Origin: Nitrospinota bacterium
GTDB taxonomy: Bacteria; Nitrospinota; Nitrospinia; Nitrospinales; VA-1
NCBI GenBank assembly: GCA_027619975.1
Contig: JAQCGX010000021.1
Span: 1-54,179, forward strand
Direction of reading: 5' to 3'
Length of the DNA stretch: 54,179 nucleotides
A program made the position numbers and the translations under genes. This document shows, piece after piece, positions 15,469 to 24,942 of the stretch (position 1 is the first letter of the stretch; each line of letters starts with the position of its first letter). The notes beneath the pieces were generated by a model, which did no database searches, had not been told where the DNA came from, and saw nothing but the letters and a program-made list of their open reading frames with translations.

Positions 15469-16862
15469 TGTTCCACCTCCTGAACGTTGTCCACTGTTTT
15501 GCGGTTTATGATTGGCGCGACCGTGTGAACTTCCGACCGGTCCGGCGATTCAAAATTGACCGGGAGATTGAGTGTGCCTTCCGGGAGGATAAACCGGGTG
15601 GAGAAGGTGCCGTCGGGTCGCAGGTCCAGATTTTTGCCGGATAGTTTGATGGTGGCTCCAGGGTCCGCTCCGCCGAATAGAACCAGTTCCGCATCAAGCC
15701 AGTAATTGAATGATCTCTCTGGTGGATTGCGGTTCTCCCCGGAACCGAAACTGCTGACCGCAGGGGATGAAAAATCCATCCTCCGTTGTTCGCTTCGGGT
15801 TCTTTGCAAGGCTTCGGAAGCACCTAATGGAATCAATCCTTCTCCGGCTCGATCTCCCGCCATTCTGCCTCCGGAAAGCATATAAATTTCTTCAAAGTTC
15901 TCGTTGGTGGTCATCCATTGCTCGTCAATAATTTCCGAAGGCCCGTCCAGAGGCAATGTGACCGTGTTGGAAACGGCCAGTGCGGCAAAGTGCCCCTCCT
16001 GATCGAGAAGGCCGATTTCCGAGTAAAACGATGCGCCGGGTGGTGACAGCTGGATGTAGTGGCTCCCCGCCCGAAAATCAATGTCGGCATCAAAATAAGT
16101 GCCTCCGCCGGATGGCGAATGGATGCGCAGAACGTGACGGACCGCGTTCTCGGAGCGGTTCAGCCTGCCAAGCCCCGCCTCGATTTTATCGGATTGCAGT
16201 TCCCAGTAGAGAAAACACCAGTGCGGGTCGCGGACCAGCAGAACGAGCTTGTTGTCGCCGTAATTGGCAGGCAACTCCTGGTAAACTTCCTGATGGGATT
16301 CGTCGTGCATGTCCGGTTTGCCGAGGATAAAATTAGCTTCCTGGGCGCCGTCTTCCAATTTAAATTTCGGGTGCAGGGCCTGAGTGCCGGATCCTGGAAT
16401 GGCTTGTTGGCCGGAAGGGGAGGAGGATGGCCGTGCTGATTTTTTTCGGAGGGCTGGCGTTTTTTTCTTGCGCGTGGGTGCTGTTGTAGAGGGCGCGGTT
16501 GTCGTTTTGGCTTCGGCTTTGGGTTTAGGAATGGAGGCGGTTTTTTTCGTAACTTCCTTTCCCTTTGTTTTGACCGTTGCGTTTTTGGCTGTTGGTTTGG
16601 CGGCCGTTGCAGGTGCTTCTGTTTTTTTCGTGGGTTTTGCGGCGACAGCTCCGCTTTTTGCAGGCGGTTTTCTGGAAGGCTCTGTTTTAGTTTTTAACGG
16701 TGCCTTTTTAGGTGCATCCGTTTTCGAGGCTTTTTTCATTTCCTTTTTCAGGACAGCCACGATCTCACTTTTGAGCAAGGTCTTTTTCACGGAAATTTTA
16801 TTTTTGGCCGCGAGCCTGATCAACTCATCTTTGGTCATTTTCGATAAATCGGGAGTGGTCAT
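15465..16862 (-). CDS. DUF4912 protein with Rho-N-like head and Ala/Lys/Thr-rich linker
   Basis: The 465-residue protein has a Rho N-terminal/SAP-like helical head (residues 1-45, MTKDELIRLAAKNKISVKK), a long low-complexity Lys-Ala-Pro-Thr linker (45-155), and a DUF4912 domain (about 205-330, LVLLVRDPHWCFLYWEL). A C-terminal segment (ELVLFGGADPGATI, then GTFSTRFILPEG) looks like a carbohydrate-binding Ig-type repeat. DUF4912 genes commonly sit beside GH57 glucan genes, as here. A scaffold for glucan metabolism is an inference. Start is set at ATG 16862 because GAGGAC precedes it by 5 bases. Confidence 0.8.
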   Translation of the reverse strand: MTTPDLSKMTKDELIRLAAKNKISVKKTLLKSEIVAVLKKEMKKASKTDAPKKAPLKTKTEPSRKPPAKSGAVAAKPTKKTEAPATAAKPTAKNATVKTKGKEVTKKTASIPKPKAEAKTTTAPSTTAPTRKKKTPALRKKSARPSSSPSGQQAIPGSGTQALHPKFKLEDGAQEANFILGKPDMHDESHQEVYQELPANYGDNKLVLLVRDPHWCFLYWELQSDKIEAGLGRLNRSENAVRHVLRIHSPSGGGTYFDADIDFRAGSHYIQLSPPGASFYSEIGLLDQEGHFAALAVSNTVTLPLDGPSEIIDEQWMTTNENFEEIYMLSGGRMAGDRAGEGLIPLGASEALQRTRSEQRRMDFSSPAVSSFGSGENRNPPERSFNYWLDAELVLFGGADPGATIKLSGKNLDLRPDGTFSTRFILPEGTLNLPVNFESPDRSEVHTVAPIINRKTVDNVQEVEQ

Positions 16863-16940
16863 TTTTGTCCTCGGATGGTTGGGTTCGAAGTGCCGGGGTT
16901 TGCATGTTGTCCTCAAAATCTGACGGTTACGTTTTTAAAG

Positions 16941-16957
16941 AGCAATTAACGTGCCGG
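16941..16957 (-). promoter_or_regulatory. Sigma-54 (RpoN) promoter
   Basis: The minus strand reads CCGGCACGTTAATTGCT. This fits the -24/-12 consensus TGGCACG-N4-TTGCA/T with exact GG-to-GC spacing and only small deviations. It lies about 80 bp upstream of the DUF4912 ATG and points at the DUF4912-GH57 operon. A gapped inverted repeat, TTTGTGGAAT (17038-17047) and ATTCTACAAA (17080-17089), lies about 100 bp further upstream and could bind the activator. Confidence 0.75.
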
Positions 16958-17096
16958 GGGCGGGGAGATTGCTGATCCTTTGATATGCAAGGGGTTTATA
17001 AGTTGCTGGAAGGAATAGAGGTTGGCCTGTTGGTAATTTTGTGGAATAAAAGATACAAAAATAAATTTTTAATGAATAAATTCTACAAAATAACGG

Positions 17097-18482
17097 CTAC
17101 CTTTTGGGTTTGTATGCTTTTGGGTCCACTCCGCAATGCGCAATTTTCCGGTAAAAGGTTTTGCGGTCGATGCCGGCGGATTGGGCGGCCCGGGAAATAT
17201 GGCCCTGGTGGCGCTTGAGCAGGGCTTCAAAGTAGCGGGCTTCGGACTCCTTGAGAATGGAAGACAAGTATTCCTTGAGGGTCATTTGTGAGGGGTCATC
17301 AAACGCATCCAGAGTGGGCGTGGGGTTTTGATGGCCGGGCAATGGAAAATCGCTGAGGGTGCTGGTTCTGGAAAGAATCACAGCCTGTTCGATGCTATTT
17401 TCCAGTTCTCTGACATTTCCCGGCCACGCATAGGATTGCAGTTGCTTCAGTGCTTCAGGGGAAACCTCCGGCGCCGGTTTGTTGTGGTGCTGGGATTTTT
17501 GGGTTAAAAAATGGCGGGCCAGCAGGGGAATATCCTGCAGGCGGTTCCTTAACGGGGGCAGGTCGATGGAGACCACATTGAGGCGGTAATACAAATCCTC
17601 ACGAAACCGACCGGCCTTCAGGGCTTCAGAAAAGTCGATGTTGGAGGCGGCGATCACCCGGCAATGCACGTCCAGGGTTTTGTTCCCGCCCACCCGCTCA
17701 AATTGCCGGTCATCCAGAACACGCAACATTTTGGCCTGAAGATGCGGGGAGATTTCGCCGATTTCATCGAGGAACAGGGTGCCGGAACCCGCGTATTCAA
17801 ATTTACCCAGTTTTTGCCGGTGCGCGCCTGTGAAGGCTCCCTTTTCGTGCCCGAACAATTCGCTCTCCAGCAGGGATTCCGTCAGGGCGGCGCAATTGAC
17901 GGCTACGAACTGGTTCTGGCTCCTGGGGCTGTGGGCGTGCAGAAACCGGGCGGCGAGTTCTTTGCCGGTTCCCGTTTCTCCACGCAGTAAGACCCCTGCA
18001 TCGGTGGCCGCCACGGTGCGCAAGGTTTCACGAAGATGCCGGATGGATGGGCTTTCTCCCAGCAACTGAAATAGTTTGCCCGGTGAGGTTTCGGGGGCCG
18101 AACTGTCGCTGGCCTCGTTTCCCTGGCTGAATATTTCGCCTATTAATTCGAGTAGTTTAGGAGTCCCTTGGGACCGGAGATACAAGTGAAAACCTGACTT
18201 TTCTGCGGTTTCTTCAGTTGCGAGCGGCAGGCCCTGGCGTGTCAGGAGGATTCCCGGAAGACCGGGGAACCTGCGATGCAGAAAATCCAGAAATTTTTGT
18301 CCATTTTTTGCAACAATATTTTCATTGATCAGGACCAGATGGAAAACTTTTTCCAACAGCCTTTTTTCTCCCTCCAGGGACGTATATGCCGCAATAACTT
18401 CATAGTTTTTATGCTTCAGGGCTTGCCTGAGGGTTTCAATCGAAGGTCGGCTGGAATCGAGGATCAGAATTTTTTGTTGCAT
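17097..18482 (-). CDS. Sigma-54-dependent transcriptional activator with degenerate receiver
   Basis: The 461-residue protein has an N-terminal receiver-like domain (1-115), an AAA+ domain (about 140-370) with Walker A GETGTGKE, the sigma-54 contact loop GAFTGA, Walker B LFLDEIGE, and a Fis-type helix-turn-helix (AAQSAGIDRKTFYRKI). The receiver lacks the phospho-Asp: LVLINENI has Asn, and the acidic pair is reduced (ILDSSRP). Control is thus probably by ligand or partner rather than phosphorylation. The next operon downstream on the same strand has a sigma-54 promoter, so DUF4912-GH57 is the likely target. Confidence 0.9.
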   Translation of the reverse strand: MQQKILILDSSRPSIETLRQALKHKNYEVIAAYTSLEGEKRLLEKVFHLVLINENIVAKNGQKFLDFLHRRFPGLPGILLTRQGLPLATEETAEKSGFHLYLRSQGTPKLLELIGEIFSQGNEASDSSAPETSPGKLFQLLGESPSIRHLRETLRTVAATDAGVLLRGETGTGKELAARFLHAHSPRSQNQFVAVNCAALTESLLESELFGHEKGAFTGAHRQKLGKFEYAGSGTLFLDEIGEISPHLQAKMLRVLDDRQFERVGGNKTLDVHCRVIAASNIDFSEALKAGRFREDLYYRLNVVSIDLPPLRNRLQDIPLLARHFLTQKSQHHNKPAPEVSPEALKQLQSYAWPGNVRELENSIEQAVILSRTSTLSDFPLPGHQNPTPTLDAFDDPSQMTLKEYLSSILKESEARYFEALLKRHQGHISRAAQSAGIDRKTFYRKIAHCGVDPKAYKPKR

Positions 18483-18595
18483 AAATGCATCATAACATTA
18501 AATAAATAATTTGTCTTGCCAAAGGCGGTCGAAAATTTTTAGGTTCAAAAGTTTTCGCAACCTTTGTGGCTTTCAGAACCTTTGAGTATCGTTCT

Positions 18596-18833
18596 TTAGC
18601 AGGTTGCTGAAAAAGAGAAAAATCCGTCAGCGAGTTAAGTTTTACAGGTTTTTGCTTTTAAGTGGCACAGCCTTTCCAGGCTGTGCGCACAGGCTGGAAA
18701 GGCGGAATTAAATTCCGCACTTCCGCATAAACTTTAAGGATAGGTCGCCTGTGCTACTGGTTTTCTTAAATTAACAGTAAACTTGAAATTAACATTTTAA
18801 GGTCCCAAAAATAGTTTTTCAGCAACCTGCTAA
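18596..18833. mobile_element. MITE of a second family (copy D, 238 bp)
   Basis: A perfect 19-bp terminal inverted repeat, TTAGCAGGTTGCTGAAAAA (18596-18614) and its inverse (18815-18833), bounds the element. These ends are unrelated to the GGGCATCTCTAAAAATT ends of the other MITEs, yet the centre (18662-18757) is the same 96-bp module. No transposase. The rest of the 18483-19127 gap holds no gene; 18843-18900 contains a small CCCCTGCGGGG hairpin. Confidence 0.85.
18662..18757. repeat. 96-bp palindromic module, copy in MITE D
   Basis: It starts GTGGCACAGCCTTTCC and ends GTCGCCTGTGCTAC, with the central palindrome GCGGAATTAAATTCCGC. Same length and order as the blocks at 49123-49218 (direct) and 13405-13500 (reverse). 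Confidence 0.85.
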
Positions 18834-19127
18834 GGCCATCTTAACCTTCGGCATACCCCTGCGGGGCATGAAGAAAAAGGTCGAATATCACAGGCTCAGG
18901 ATGACATGGCTCACGCGCCTTCCCCTTCCAAGCCAACCTTTTGACTTTTCTTGCCAGCAATTTTGTGTTATAGTACTGGGCTTTCTGGTCAATTTTTATT
19001 AGGCACCATTGATGGACCGTCTGTATCGGAATGATTACAAGTTAACAGTTTAAATACTACGGTCGTTCACGACTTTATCCCGCCTCTGGATCTGGTTACG
19101 ATAGGATCCATTTGAAATTATTTTGGA

Positions 19128-20378
19128 ATGGAAAACCGGGTCAGCCCTGAACAACGCATCGTCATAACGGGAGTCGGGTTGACGGCTCCGAACGGCAATA
19201 ACCTGAAGGATTTCAGGAAAAGTCTGCTGGAAGGAAAGTCAGGCGTCCGTAAGTTTGAAACCCGGTATATGGGCGAGGTTTTAGCCGGAGTTTGTGACTT
19301 TGATGAATTAAAGTATCAGAAAAAAAAGGCGTTACGGCGAGGAACCCGGGCCGGATCGGTTTCTATTTATTGCGCTCAGGAAGCGGTTCAGGATGCGGGC
19401 TGGGACTTTGAGAACATGGATCGGTCCCGTATCGGCGTCTATCTTGGCGTCACCGAGCATGGCAACGTCGAGACGGAAAATGAAGTTTATAACATCAGCC
19501 AGTACGATTACGATGTAAAATACTGGTCGCATCACCACAACCCGAGGACGGTGGCCAATAACCCGGCGGGGGAAGTGACCCTGAACATGAAGATCACAGG
19601 GCCGCATTACACGATCGGTGCGGCTTGTGCGGCTGGAAATATGGGCGTCATTCAGGGCTTGCAGATGTTGCGTCTGGGAGAAGTGGACCAGGCTTTAGCC
19701 GGTGGAATTTCAGAAAGTATTCATACATTTGGCATCTTCGCCAGTTTCGACAGCGAAGGGGCCTTGGCGAAGCATGAGGACCCCACAAAGGCGAGTCGGC
19801 CTTTTGATAAGGATCGAAACGGCATTGTCTGTTCCGAGGGGGGCTGTATCTATACTCTGGAACGGTTGCCGGACGCCCAAAAACGCGGGGCTAAAATCTA
19901 TGGCGAGATCGTTGGTTATTCATGCAATTCCGACGCCCATGATTTTATTCTTCCAGAACCGATAAGGCAGGCGGAGTGCATCCGTCTGGCGCTGAAAAAA
20001 GCCGGACTGCAACCGGGGGATATAGACATTTTAAATGCCCACGCGACGGCGACGAAGCTTGGGGATATTCAGGAGTGCACCGCCCTCCGCGACGTGTTTG
20101 GTGGCGAAAAGAGTGTCTGGATCAACAACACCAAAAGCTTTATCGGTCACACGATGGGAGCGGCGGGAACTTTGGAGCTTGCAGGTAATCTGCCTGCGTT
20201 TGAGGATAACTGGGTGCATCCGACTATCAACCTCGATAACCTCGACCCGGATTGCGCTCTTGATAATATTGTGGCTAATCGACCGAAAAAGCTTGAAGTT
20301 GTGAACTATATAATGAACAATTCGTTTGGTATGTTTGGTATCAATTCCGTCCTGATCGTGAAACGGTTTCAGGGCTAG
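19128..20378 (+). CDS. Beta-ketoacyl-ACP synthase (KAS II/FabF-like) of a dedicated cluster
   Basis: It condenses malonyl-ACP with an acyl chain in the cytoplasm. The 416-residue protein has a full active site: Cys167 in GAACAAGN, His305 in NAHATATKLGD, Lys336 and His341 in NTKSFIGHTMGAAG. It is a working ketosynthase by these residues, not a chain-length factor. It carries an unusual insert-like stretch near 115-140 (NISQYDYDVKYWSHHHNPR) where FabF has a shorter loop. It is the first gene of a seven-gene run on the plus strand with an ACP, two FAD enzymes and three reductive-cycle enzymes. This suggests a secondary or special-lipid role, not the housekeeping fabF. Confidence 0.9.
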   Translation: MENRVSPEQRIVITGVGLTAPNGNNLKDFRKSLLEGKSGVRKFETRYMGEVLAGVCDFDELKYQKKKALRRGTRAGSVSIYCAQEAVQDAGWDFENMDRSRIGVYLGVTEHGNVETENEVYNISQYDYDVKYWSHHHNPRTVANNPAGEVTLNMKITGPHYTIGAACAAGNMGVIQGLQMLRLGEVDQALAGGISESIHTFGIFASFDSEGALAKHEDPTKASRPFDKDRNGIVCSEGGCIYTLERLPDAQKRGAKIYGEIVGYSCNSDAHDFILPEPIRQAECIRLALKKAGLQPGDIDILNAHATATKLGDIQECTALRDVFGGEKSVWINNTKSFIGHTMGAAGTLELAGNLPAFEDNWVHPTINLDNLDPDCALDNIVANRPKKLEVVNYIMNNSFGMFGINSVLIVKRFQG

Positions 20379-20435
20379 TTTGTTATTGAGTTTTTAAGTT
20401 TTTTTTCATAAAATCAAAAAATTTGGAGGAGCCGG

Positions 20436-20699
20436 ATGACAGGAGAAGATGTCAGAGCAGCCATTATCGACATACTTGTTGATATTGCTCCTGATGAGGA
20501 TGTCGATTCCATTAACGATCAGGATAATCTGAGGGACCAGATCGATCTGGATTCCATGGATTTTCTCGATATCGTCATGGAGCTCAGGAAGCGGTTTAAT
20601 ATCGAAGTCCCCGAGAAGGATTACGGTCACCTTGCAACGATGGCCAGCTGCGTCACTTACCTTCAACCTCTTTTGAAGGACCGACAGCTTGCTGGTTGA
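20436..20699 (+). CDS. Dedicated acyl carrier protein
   Basis: The 87-residue acidic protein carries the 4'-phosphopantetheine serine, Ser40, in IDLDSMDFLDIV, and ends with a helical segment including an unusual Cys (MASCVTYLQ). The DSMD variant of the common DSL motif is frequent in secondary-pathway ACPs. It has a strong ribosome site (GGAGG) and lies 57 bp after the ketosynthase gene. It probably carries the growing chain for the enzymes encoded around it. Confidence 0.92.
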   Translation: MTGEDVRAAIIDILVDIAPDEDVDSINDQDNLRDQIDLDSMDFLDIVMELRKRFNIEVPEKDYGHLATMASCVTYLQPLLKDRQLAG

Positions 20700-20859
20700 A
20701 ATTGTTTCCTATTATTTCCCCCGCTGTTTTTCATAAAAATAATTCCACTTCCATTTATAATACGTTCCCCGGTTGCGTGTGCTCCGGGGAGGGCTTTTTC
20801 CTGTGCGGAGTCTCCGGCGGGACAGGGCTTTGCGATCCCAGACTTTCGTCTTTACTGCC

Positions 20860-22257
20860 ATGAGTTATGATGTTCTGATCATAGGTTCCGGTCTGTCGGG
20901 GCTGGCGGCAGGAATTCGCCTGGCGCATTTCGACAAAAAGGTGTGCATTGTCGAAAAGCATATCGAGGTGGGCGGGTTGAATTCCTTTTATGTCCGTAAA
21001 AACCGCACCTTCGATGTCGGTCTGCACGCCATGACCAACTACTCCCCGAAAGGCGTTCGCAGCTCGCCGCTTGGAAAACTGCTCAAGCAACTGCGCTTTC
21101 GTCACGAAGATTTTCAGTTATGCCCGCAACAGGTGTCGGAAATCCGCTTTCCTGAAAAATCCCTGAGTTTCTCCAACGATTTCGAGTTTTTAAAGCAGGA
21201 GGTGGCGGACAAGTTTCCCGGTCAAATCGATGGGTTTTTGCGTCTGGTGCAAAAAATTGAGGAATTTGACGAGCTTTCGCTGGATGGCGACACGCAAACC
21301 TCGGCGCTTGCGGTATTGAACAGCTATATCACCGATCCCCTGCTGATCGATATGTTGTGCTGCCCGATCATGTATTACGGCAACGCCCGCGAGCGGGACA
21401 TGGATTTTTATCAATTCGTCATCATGTTTAAAAGCATTTTCGTGGAAGGCTTTGCCAAGCCCTTAAAGGGAATGCGGTTTCTGCTTTCTCTGCTGGTGGA
21501 AAAATACAAGAAACTGGGCGGGGAATTGCGGTTGGGGGCGGAGGTGGAGTCGATTGATGCGGAAGATGGGCGGGTGCAGTCGGTGACTTTGAAGGGCGGA
21601 GAATGCCTGGCCGCCGATACGGTGATTTCTTCGATGGGGACGGTTGAAACGCTCAGGTGCTGTCAGCCTGCTCAGCCGATGGAGCAGGAATGGCCGGTGG
21701 GCCAGTTGTCTTTTATGGAATCCATTTTTGTGCTCGACCGGGAGCCCAAGGATCTTGGCTACGATAAAAGCATCGTTTTTTTCAATACGCAGACAAAGTT
21801 CGATTACCGGGTTCCTGATCAGTTGATCGATGTGACCAGCGGGGTGTTGTGCTGTCCCAATAACTTTGATTACCCCGAGCCGCTTTCCGAGGGCATGTTG
21901 CGGTTGACCAATCTCGCCAGCGCCCAATTGTGGAAAGCACCTGCGCGGACGGAATATGTCCAGCTCAAAAAGGAATGCCGGGCAAAGGCACTGGAGGCAT
22001 TGCATACATTTTTCCCTGATTTTAGCGATTCTGTGGTATTTTTAGACACGTTTACGCCCCGGACGATCCAAAAATACACCGGTCATTTGAATGGGGCGGT
22101 GTATGGGTCGCCACGCAAAATAAAAAATGGAACCACGCCCGTAAAAAACCTGTTCATTTGCGGGACGGATCAAGGATTTCTGGGAATTGTCGGCGCCACA
22201 TTGAGCGGCATTTCCATGGCAAACTTCCATGTTTTGCAACGAGCGGTTGAAACTTAA
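20860..22257 (+). CDS. Phytoene desaturase/carotene isomerase-like FAD oxidoreductase 1
   Basis: The 465-residue flavoprotein starts with the dinucleotide-binding motif DVLIIGSGLSGLAAG (residues 4-18) and GGLNSFYVRKNRTFDVGLHA, the CrtI/CrtISO/RetSat pattern; the C-terminal FAD motif is NLFICGTDQGFLGIVGA. Relatives desaturate, saturate or isomerise polyene chains. With its own ACP and ketosynthase nearby, an acyl chain bound to ACP is a more likely substrate than a carotenoid; no phytoene synthase is present. The ATG at 20860 is chosen because it directly precedes the Rossmann motif; the longer frame has no homology-like content. Confidence 0.85.
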   Translation: MSYDVLIIGSGLSGLAAGIRLAHFDKKVCIVEKHIEVGGLNSFYVRKNRTFDVGLHAMTNYSPKGVRSSPLGKLLKQLRFRHEDFQLCPQQVSEIRFPEKSLSFSNDFEFLKQEVADKFPGQIDGFLRLVQKIEEFDELSLDGDTQTSALAVLNSYITDPLLIDMLCCPIMYYGNARERDMDFYQFVIMFKSIFVEGFAKPLKGMRFLLSLLVEKYKKLGGELRLGAEVESIDAEDGRVQSVTLKGGECLAADTVISSMGTVETLRCCQPAQPMEQEWPVGQLSFMESIFVLDREPKDLGYDKSIVFFNTQTKFDYRVPDQLIDVTSGVLCCPNNFDYPEPLSEGMLRLTNLASAQLWKAPARTEYVQLKKECRAKALEALHTFFPDFSDSVVFLDTFTPRTIQKYTGHLNGAVYGSPRKIKNGTTPVKNLFICGTDQGFLGIVGATLSGISMANFHVLQRAVET

Positions 22258-22283
22258 CGACAACAAGTAACGAATAAAATCTT

Positions 22284-23729
22284 ATGGCAAGAGATTGGTT
22301 GAAGGGCGCAAAATCGTTTTATGATGTGGTCGTCATCGGCAGCGGCCTGGCGGGAATGACGTCCGCCAACCTGCTGGCACGTTTGGGCCACTCGGTGCTT
22401 CTGGCGGAACACCATTACAACCTGGGAGGCATGGCCACCTGGTTCAAGCGTCGCGGCGGGCACGTTCTCGATATTTCCCTGCATGGCTTTCCCGTAGGCA
22501 TGATCAAAACCTTCCGTAAATACTGGACCCGCGAAATGGCGGATTCGGTCATCCAGTTAAAAGGCGTTCATTTCGACAACCCTCAATTCGCCCTGAACAC
22601 GACGTTCGATAAAGCCGATTTCACCCGGATTTTGCAGGAACATTTTGGCATCATGAAAGATGTGATCGACGATTTTTTCAAAACCGCTCGGGGGATGAAT
22701 TTTTACGACGATCTGCTCATGACCACCGGCGAATTATTCGAAAAGTTTTTTCCCGGTCGCAAAGACGTGTGGCGTTTTCTCATGGAACCGATCACCTACG
22801 CCAACGGCTCCACCCTGGACGACCCGGCTTTGACCTATGGCATTGTGTTTTCCAATTTCATGGACAAGGGGGTTTTCACCTATAAAGGGGGGACGGACCA
22901 GCTCATCAAAAAAATGAAAAAAGAGCTGTTGAAAAACGGGGTGGACATTCGCAACCATTGCCTGGTCGAAAAAATTCATGTGGAAGACCAGACTGTTCAG
23001 GGAGTGAGGATCAACGGGCAAGACATTGCCTGTAAAACGGTGCTCTCCAACTCCAATTTGCTGACCACGGTCCACAGGCTGGTGGGAGACGAAAACTTCA
23101 AGCCTGAGTTCGTGGAAGAGGTCAAAAAAGTGCGCCTGAACAATTCCAGTTGCCAGGTGTATATGGGGATCAAAAAAGGCGAAAAAATCGACTACCTCGG
23201 TGACCTTCTTTTTTCCTCCGACGCGGATGAATACAACACCGAAAAGATTTTGAGCAAGGATGTCACCAGCCGGACATTTTCATTTTATTATCCCGAAATC
23301 AGGCCAGGCACCAACCGCTATTCCATCGTCGCATCGACCAATGCCCTGTATGACGACTGGGCCCATCTGGATGAAAAAACCTATCAGGTCGAAAAGAATC
23401 GCCTGATCGAAGTCACCCTGAACGCTCTTGAAAAATACATTCCCGATATCCGCAAAAAGATCGACCATGTCGAAGCGGCGACGCCGAAAACTTTCAAGCG
23501 CTACACGTTGCACCCGAGCGGAACTTCTTTCGGGACCAAATTTGAAGGGCTGAAAGTCAGCCGCGATCTGCCCCGGCAGATATCAGGACTGTTTCATTCC
23601 GGTTCGGTGGGGATCATCATGTCGGGCTGGCTGGGAGCCGCCAATTACGGCGTCATAGTCGCCAACGAGGTGGATAAATTTGTCCGCTCCGTTGATTCCA
23701 AAAAAGAACTGATTTCAGCTTCCGCTTGA
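22284..23729 (+). CDS. Phytoene desaturase-like FAD oxidoreductase 2
   Basis: The 481-residue protein is a divergent paralogue of the previous one. It has [19 protein letters not shown] (from about residue 15), the [16 protein letters not shown] segment, and a C-terminal FAD region ([20 protein letters not shown]). It begins 26 bp after the first FAD gene. Two different CrtI-type enzymes in one acyl-synthesis cluster suggest two separate redox or isomerisation steps on the same chain. No carotenoid biosynthesis genes are nearby. Exact reaction unknown. Confidence 0.85.
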   Translation: MARDWLKGAKSFYDVVVIGSGLAGMTSANLLARLGHSVLLAEHHYNLGGMATWFKRRGGHVLDISLHGFPVGMIKTFRKYWTREMADSVIQLKGVHFDNPQFALNTTFDKADFTRILQEHFGIMKDVIDDFFKTARGMNFYDDLLMTTGELFEKFFPGRKDVWRFLMEPITYANGSTLDDPALTYGIVFSNFMDKGVFTYKGGTDQLIKKMKKELLKNGVDIRNHCLVEKIHVEDQTVQGVRINGQDIACKTVLSNSNLLTTVHRLVGDENFKPEFVEEVKKVRLNNSSCQVYMGIKKGEKIDYLGDLLFSSDADEYNTEKILSKDVTSRTFSFYYPEIRPGTNRYSIVASTNALYDDWAHLDEKTYQVEKNRLIEVTLNALEKYIPDIRKKIDHVEAATPKTFKRYTLHPSGTSFGTKFEGLKVSRDLPRQISGLFHSGSVGIIMSGWLGAANYGVIVANEVDKFVRSVDSKKELISASA

Positions 23730-23763
23730 ACCGCAACCATCCTCAGTGTTAATAAGTCCATCC

Positions 23764-24507
23764 ATGCAATTTGATTTCAAAGGTCAGACCGCCATTGTGG
23801 CGGGAGGAACGCGCGGCATCGGGCGAGCGGTTTCCGAGGCATTTCTGCAAGCGGGCGCGAAGGTCATCGCCACCTATCAAGCCAACGATACCGCCGCGCA
23901 GGAGTTTCAGGAGGCCAACGCAGAGTGTGCCGACCGTCTGGACCTCAGGAAATTCGACGTCACCGATTACCAGCAGGTCGAGGATTTTTTTCGCTATGTG
24001 GACGAAAATCACGGTCCCTTCCAGATTCTGGTCAACAGCTCCGGCATCCGCCGGGATTCGGTGGTCGGGTTGATGAAAGAAGAAGATTGGCGGCAGGTGA
24101 TCGATACCAATTTGACGGGAACATTTAATGTCTGCAAACTGGCGGTGCAGAACCTCATGCGCAAGCGTTACGGCCGCATCATCCTGATCACCTCGCCGAT
24201 CGGTAAATTCGGTTTTGCCGGGCAATCCAATTATGCCGCATCGAAAGCCGGGCAGGTGGCGTTCACCCGTTCGCTGTCAAAAGAAGTGGCCAGCCGCAAG
24301 ATCACTGTCAATTGCGTTTCGCCCGGTTTTATTGACACCGACTTTATCGGCGACCTTTCAGAAGAACAGCGGAAAGCCTATGTCTCGCAAGTGCCTTTGA
24401 AACGATTTGGCTCGGCTGAGGAAGTCGCGCACTCCGTATTGTTTCTGGCCGCCCGAGAATCGTCTTATATTACCGGGGCGGTCAACGAGGTCACCGGCGG
24501 ACTATAA
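23764..24507 (+). CDS. 3-oxoacyl-ACP reductase (FabG-like SDR)
   Basis: It reduces 3-ketoacyl-ACP with NADPH. The 247-residue SDR shows GGTRGIGRA (14-22) for cofactor binding, the NSSG segment, Asn116 in DTNLTGT, and the catalytic set Ser144, Tyr157, Lys161 (YAASK). Length is normal. The ATG at 23764 is used because MQFDFKGQTAIV matches family starts; the frame is open from 23746. The next gene starts 4 bp after the stop, indicating tight coupling. Confidence 0.9.
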   Translation: MQFDFKGQTAIVAGGTRGIGRAVSEAFLQAGAKVIATYQANDTAAQEFQEANAECADRLDLRKFDVTDYQQVEDFFRYVDENHGPFQILVNSSGIRRDSVVGLMKEEDWRQVIDTNLTGTFNVCKLAVQNLMRKRYGRIILITSPIGKFGFAGQSNYAASKAGQVAFTRSLSKEVASRKITVNCVSPGFIDTDFIGDLSEEQRKAYVSQVPLKRFGSAEEVAHSVLFLAARESSYITGAVNEVTGGL

Positions 24508-24511
24508 AGCC

Positions 24512-24937
24512 ATGCAAGATTTTCTTGAAATTATCCCGCACCGACCGCCCTTCCTGTTTGTGGATCGAGTCGTAACCGCCACGGACGCGTGCATCCAGAC
24601 CCAGAAAGATGTGAAAGCGGATGAACCCTTTTTCGAGGGGCATTACCCCGGCAGGCCCATCATGCCCGGCGTGTTGATCCTGGAATCGGTGTTTCAGACG
24701 GGAGCCATCCTCATGGGCAAACGCATGCAGGATCTTAACAACCGCATTCCTGTGGTCACGCGGGTGAATCAGGTCAAGTTCAAACACGCCGTTTTCCCGG
24801 GGGATGTGATGGAAATCGAGGTGAAACTGAAGGAATGGGTGGAACCCGCCTGTTTCCTGTCGGGCCGGGTAAAGGTAAAGGACAAAACGGTGGCAACTCT
24901 TGATTTCGCCGTCATGCTGGTGGAGGAAGTCAAATGA
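24512..24937 (+). CDS. 3-hydroxyacyl-ACP dehydratase (FabZ-like)
   Basis: It dehydrates 3-hydroxyacyl-ACP. The 141-residue hot-dog protein begins IIPHRPPFLFVDRV and has the catalytic pair His44 (FFEGHYPGRPIMPG) and Glu58 (LILES). It starts 4 bp after the FabG-like stop. Its stop once probably overlapped the FabI-like start as ATGA: the sequence CAAATGAGTTTT occurs both at its end (24931-24942) and at the FabI-like start (25311-25322), with 368 bp of repeat-bearing DNA between. Confidence 0.92.
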   Translation: MQDFLEIIPHRPPFLFVDRVVTATDACIQTQKDVKADEPFFEGHYPGRPIMPGVLILESVFQTGAILMGKRMQDLNNRIPVVTRVNQVKFKHAVFPGDVMEIEVKLKEWVEPACFLSGRVKVKDKTVATLDFAVMLVEEVK

Positions 24938-24942
24938 GTTTT

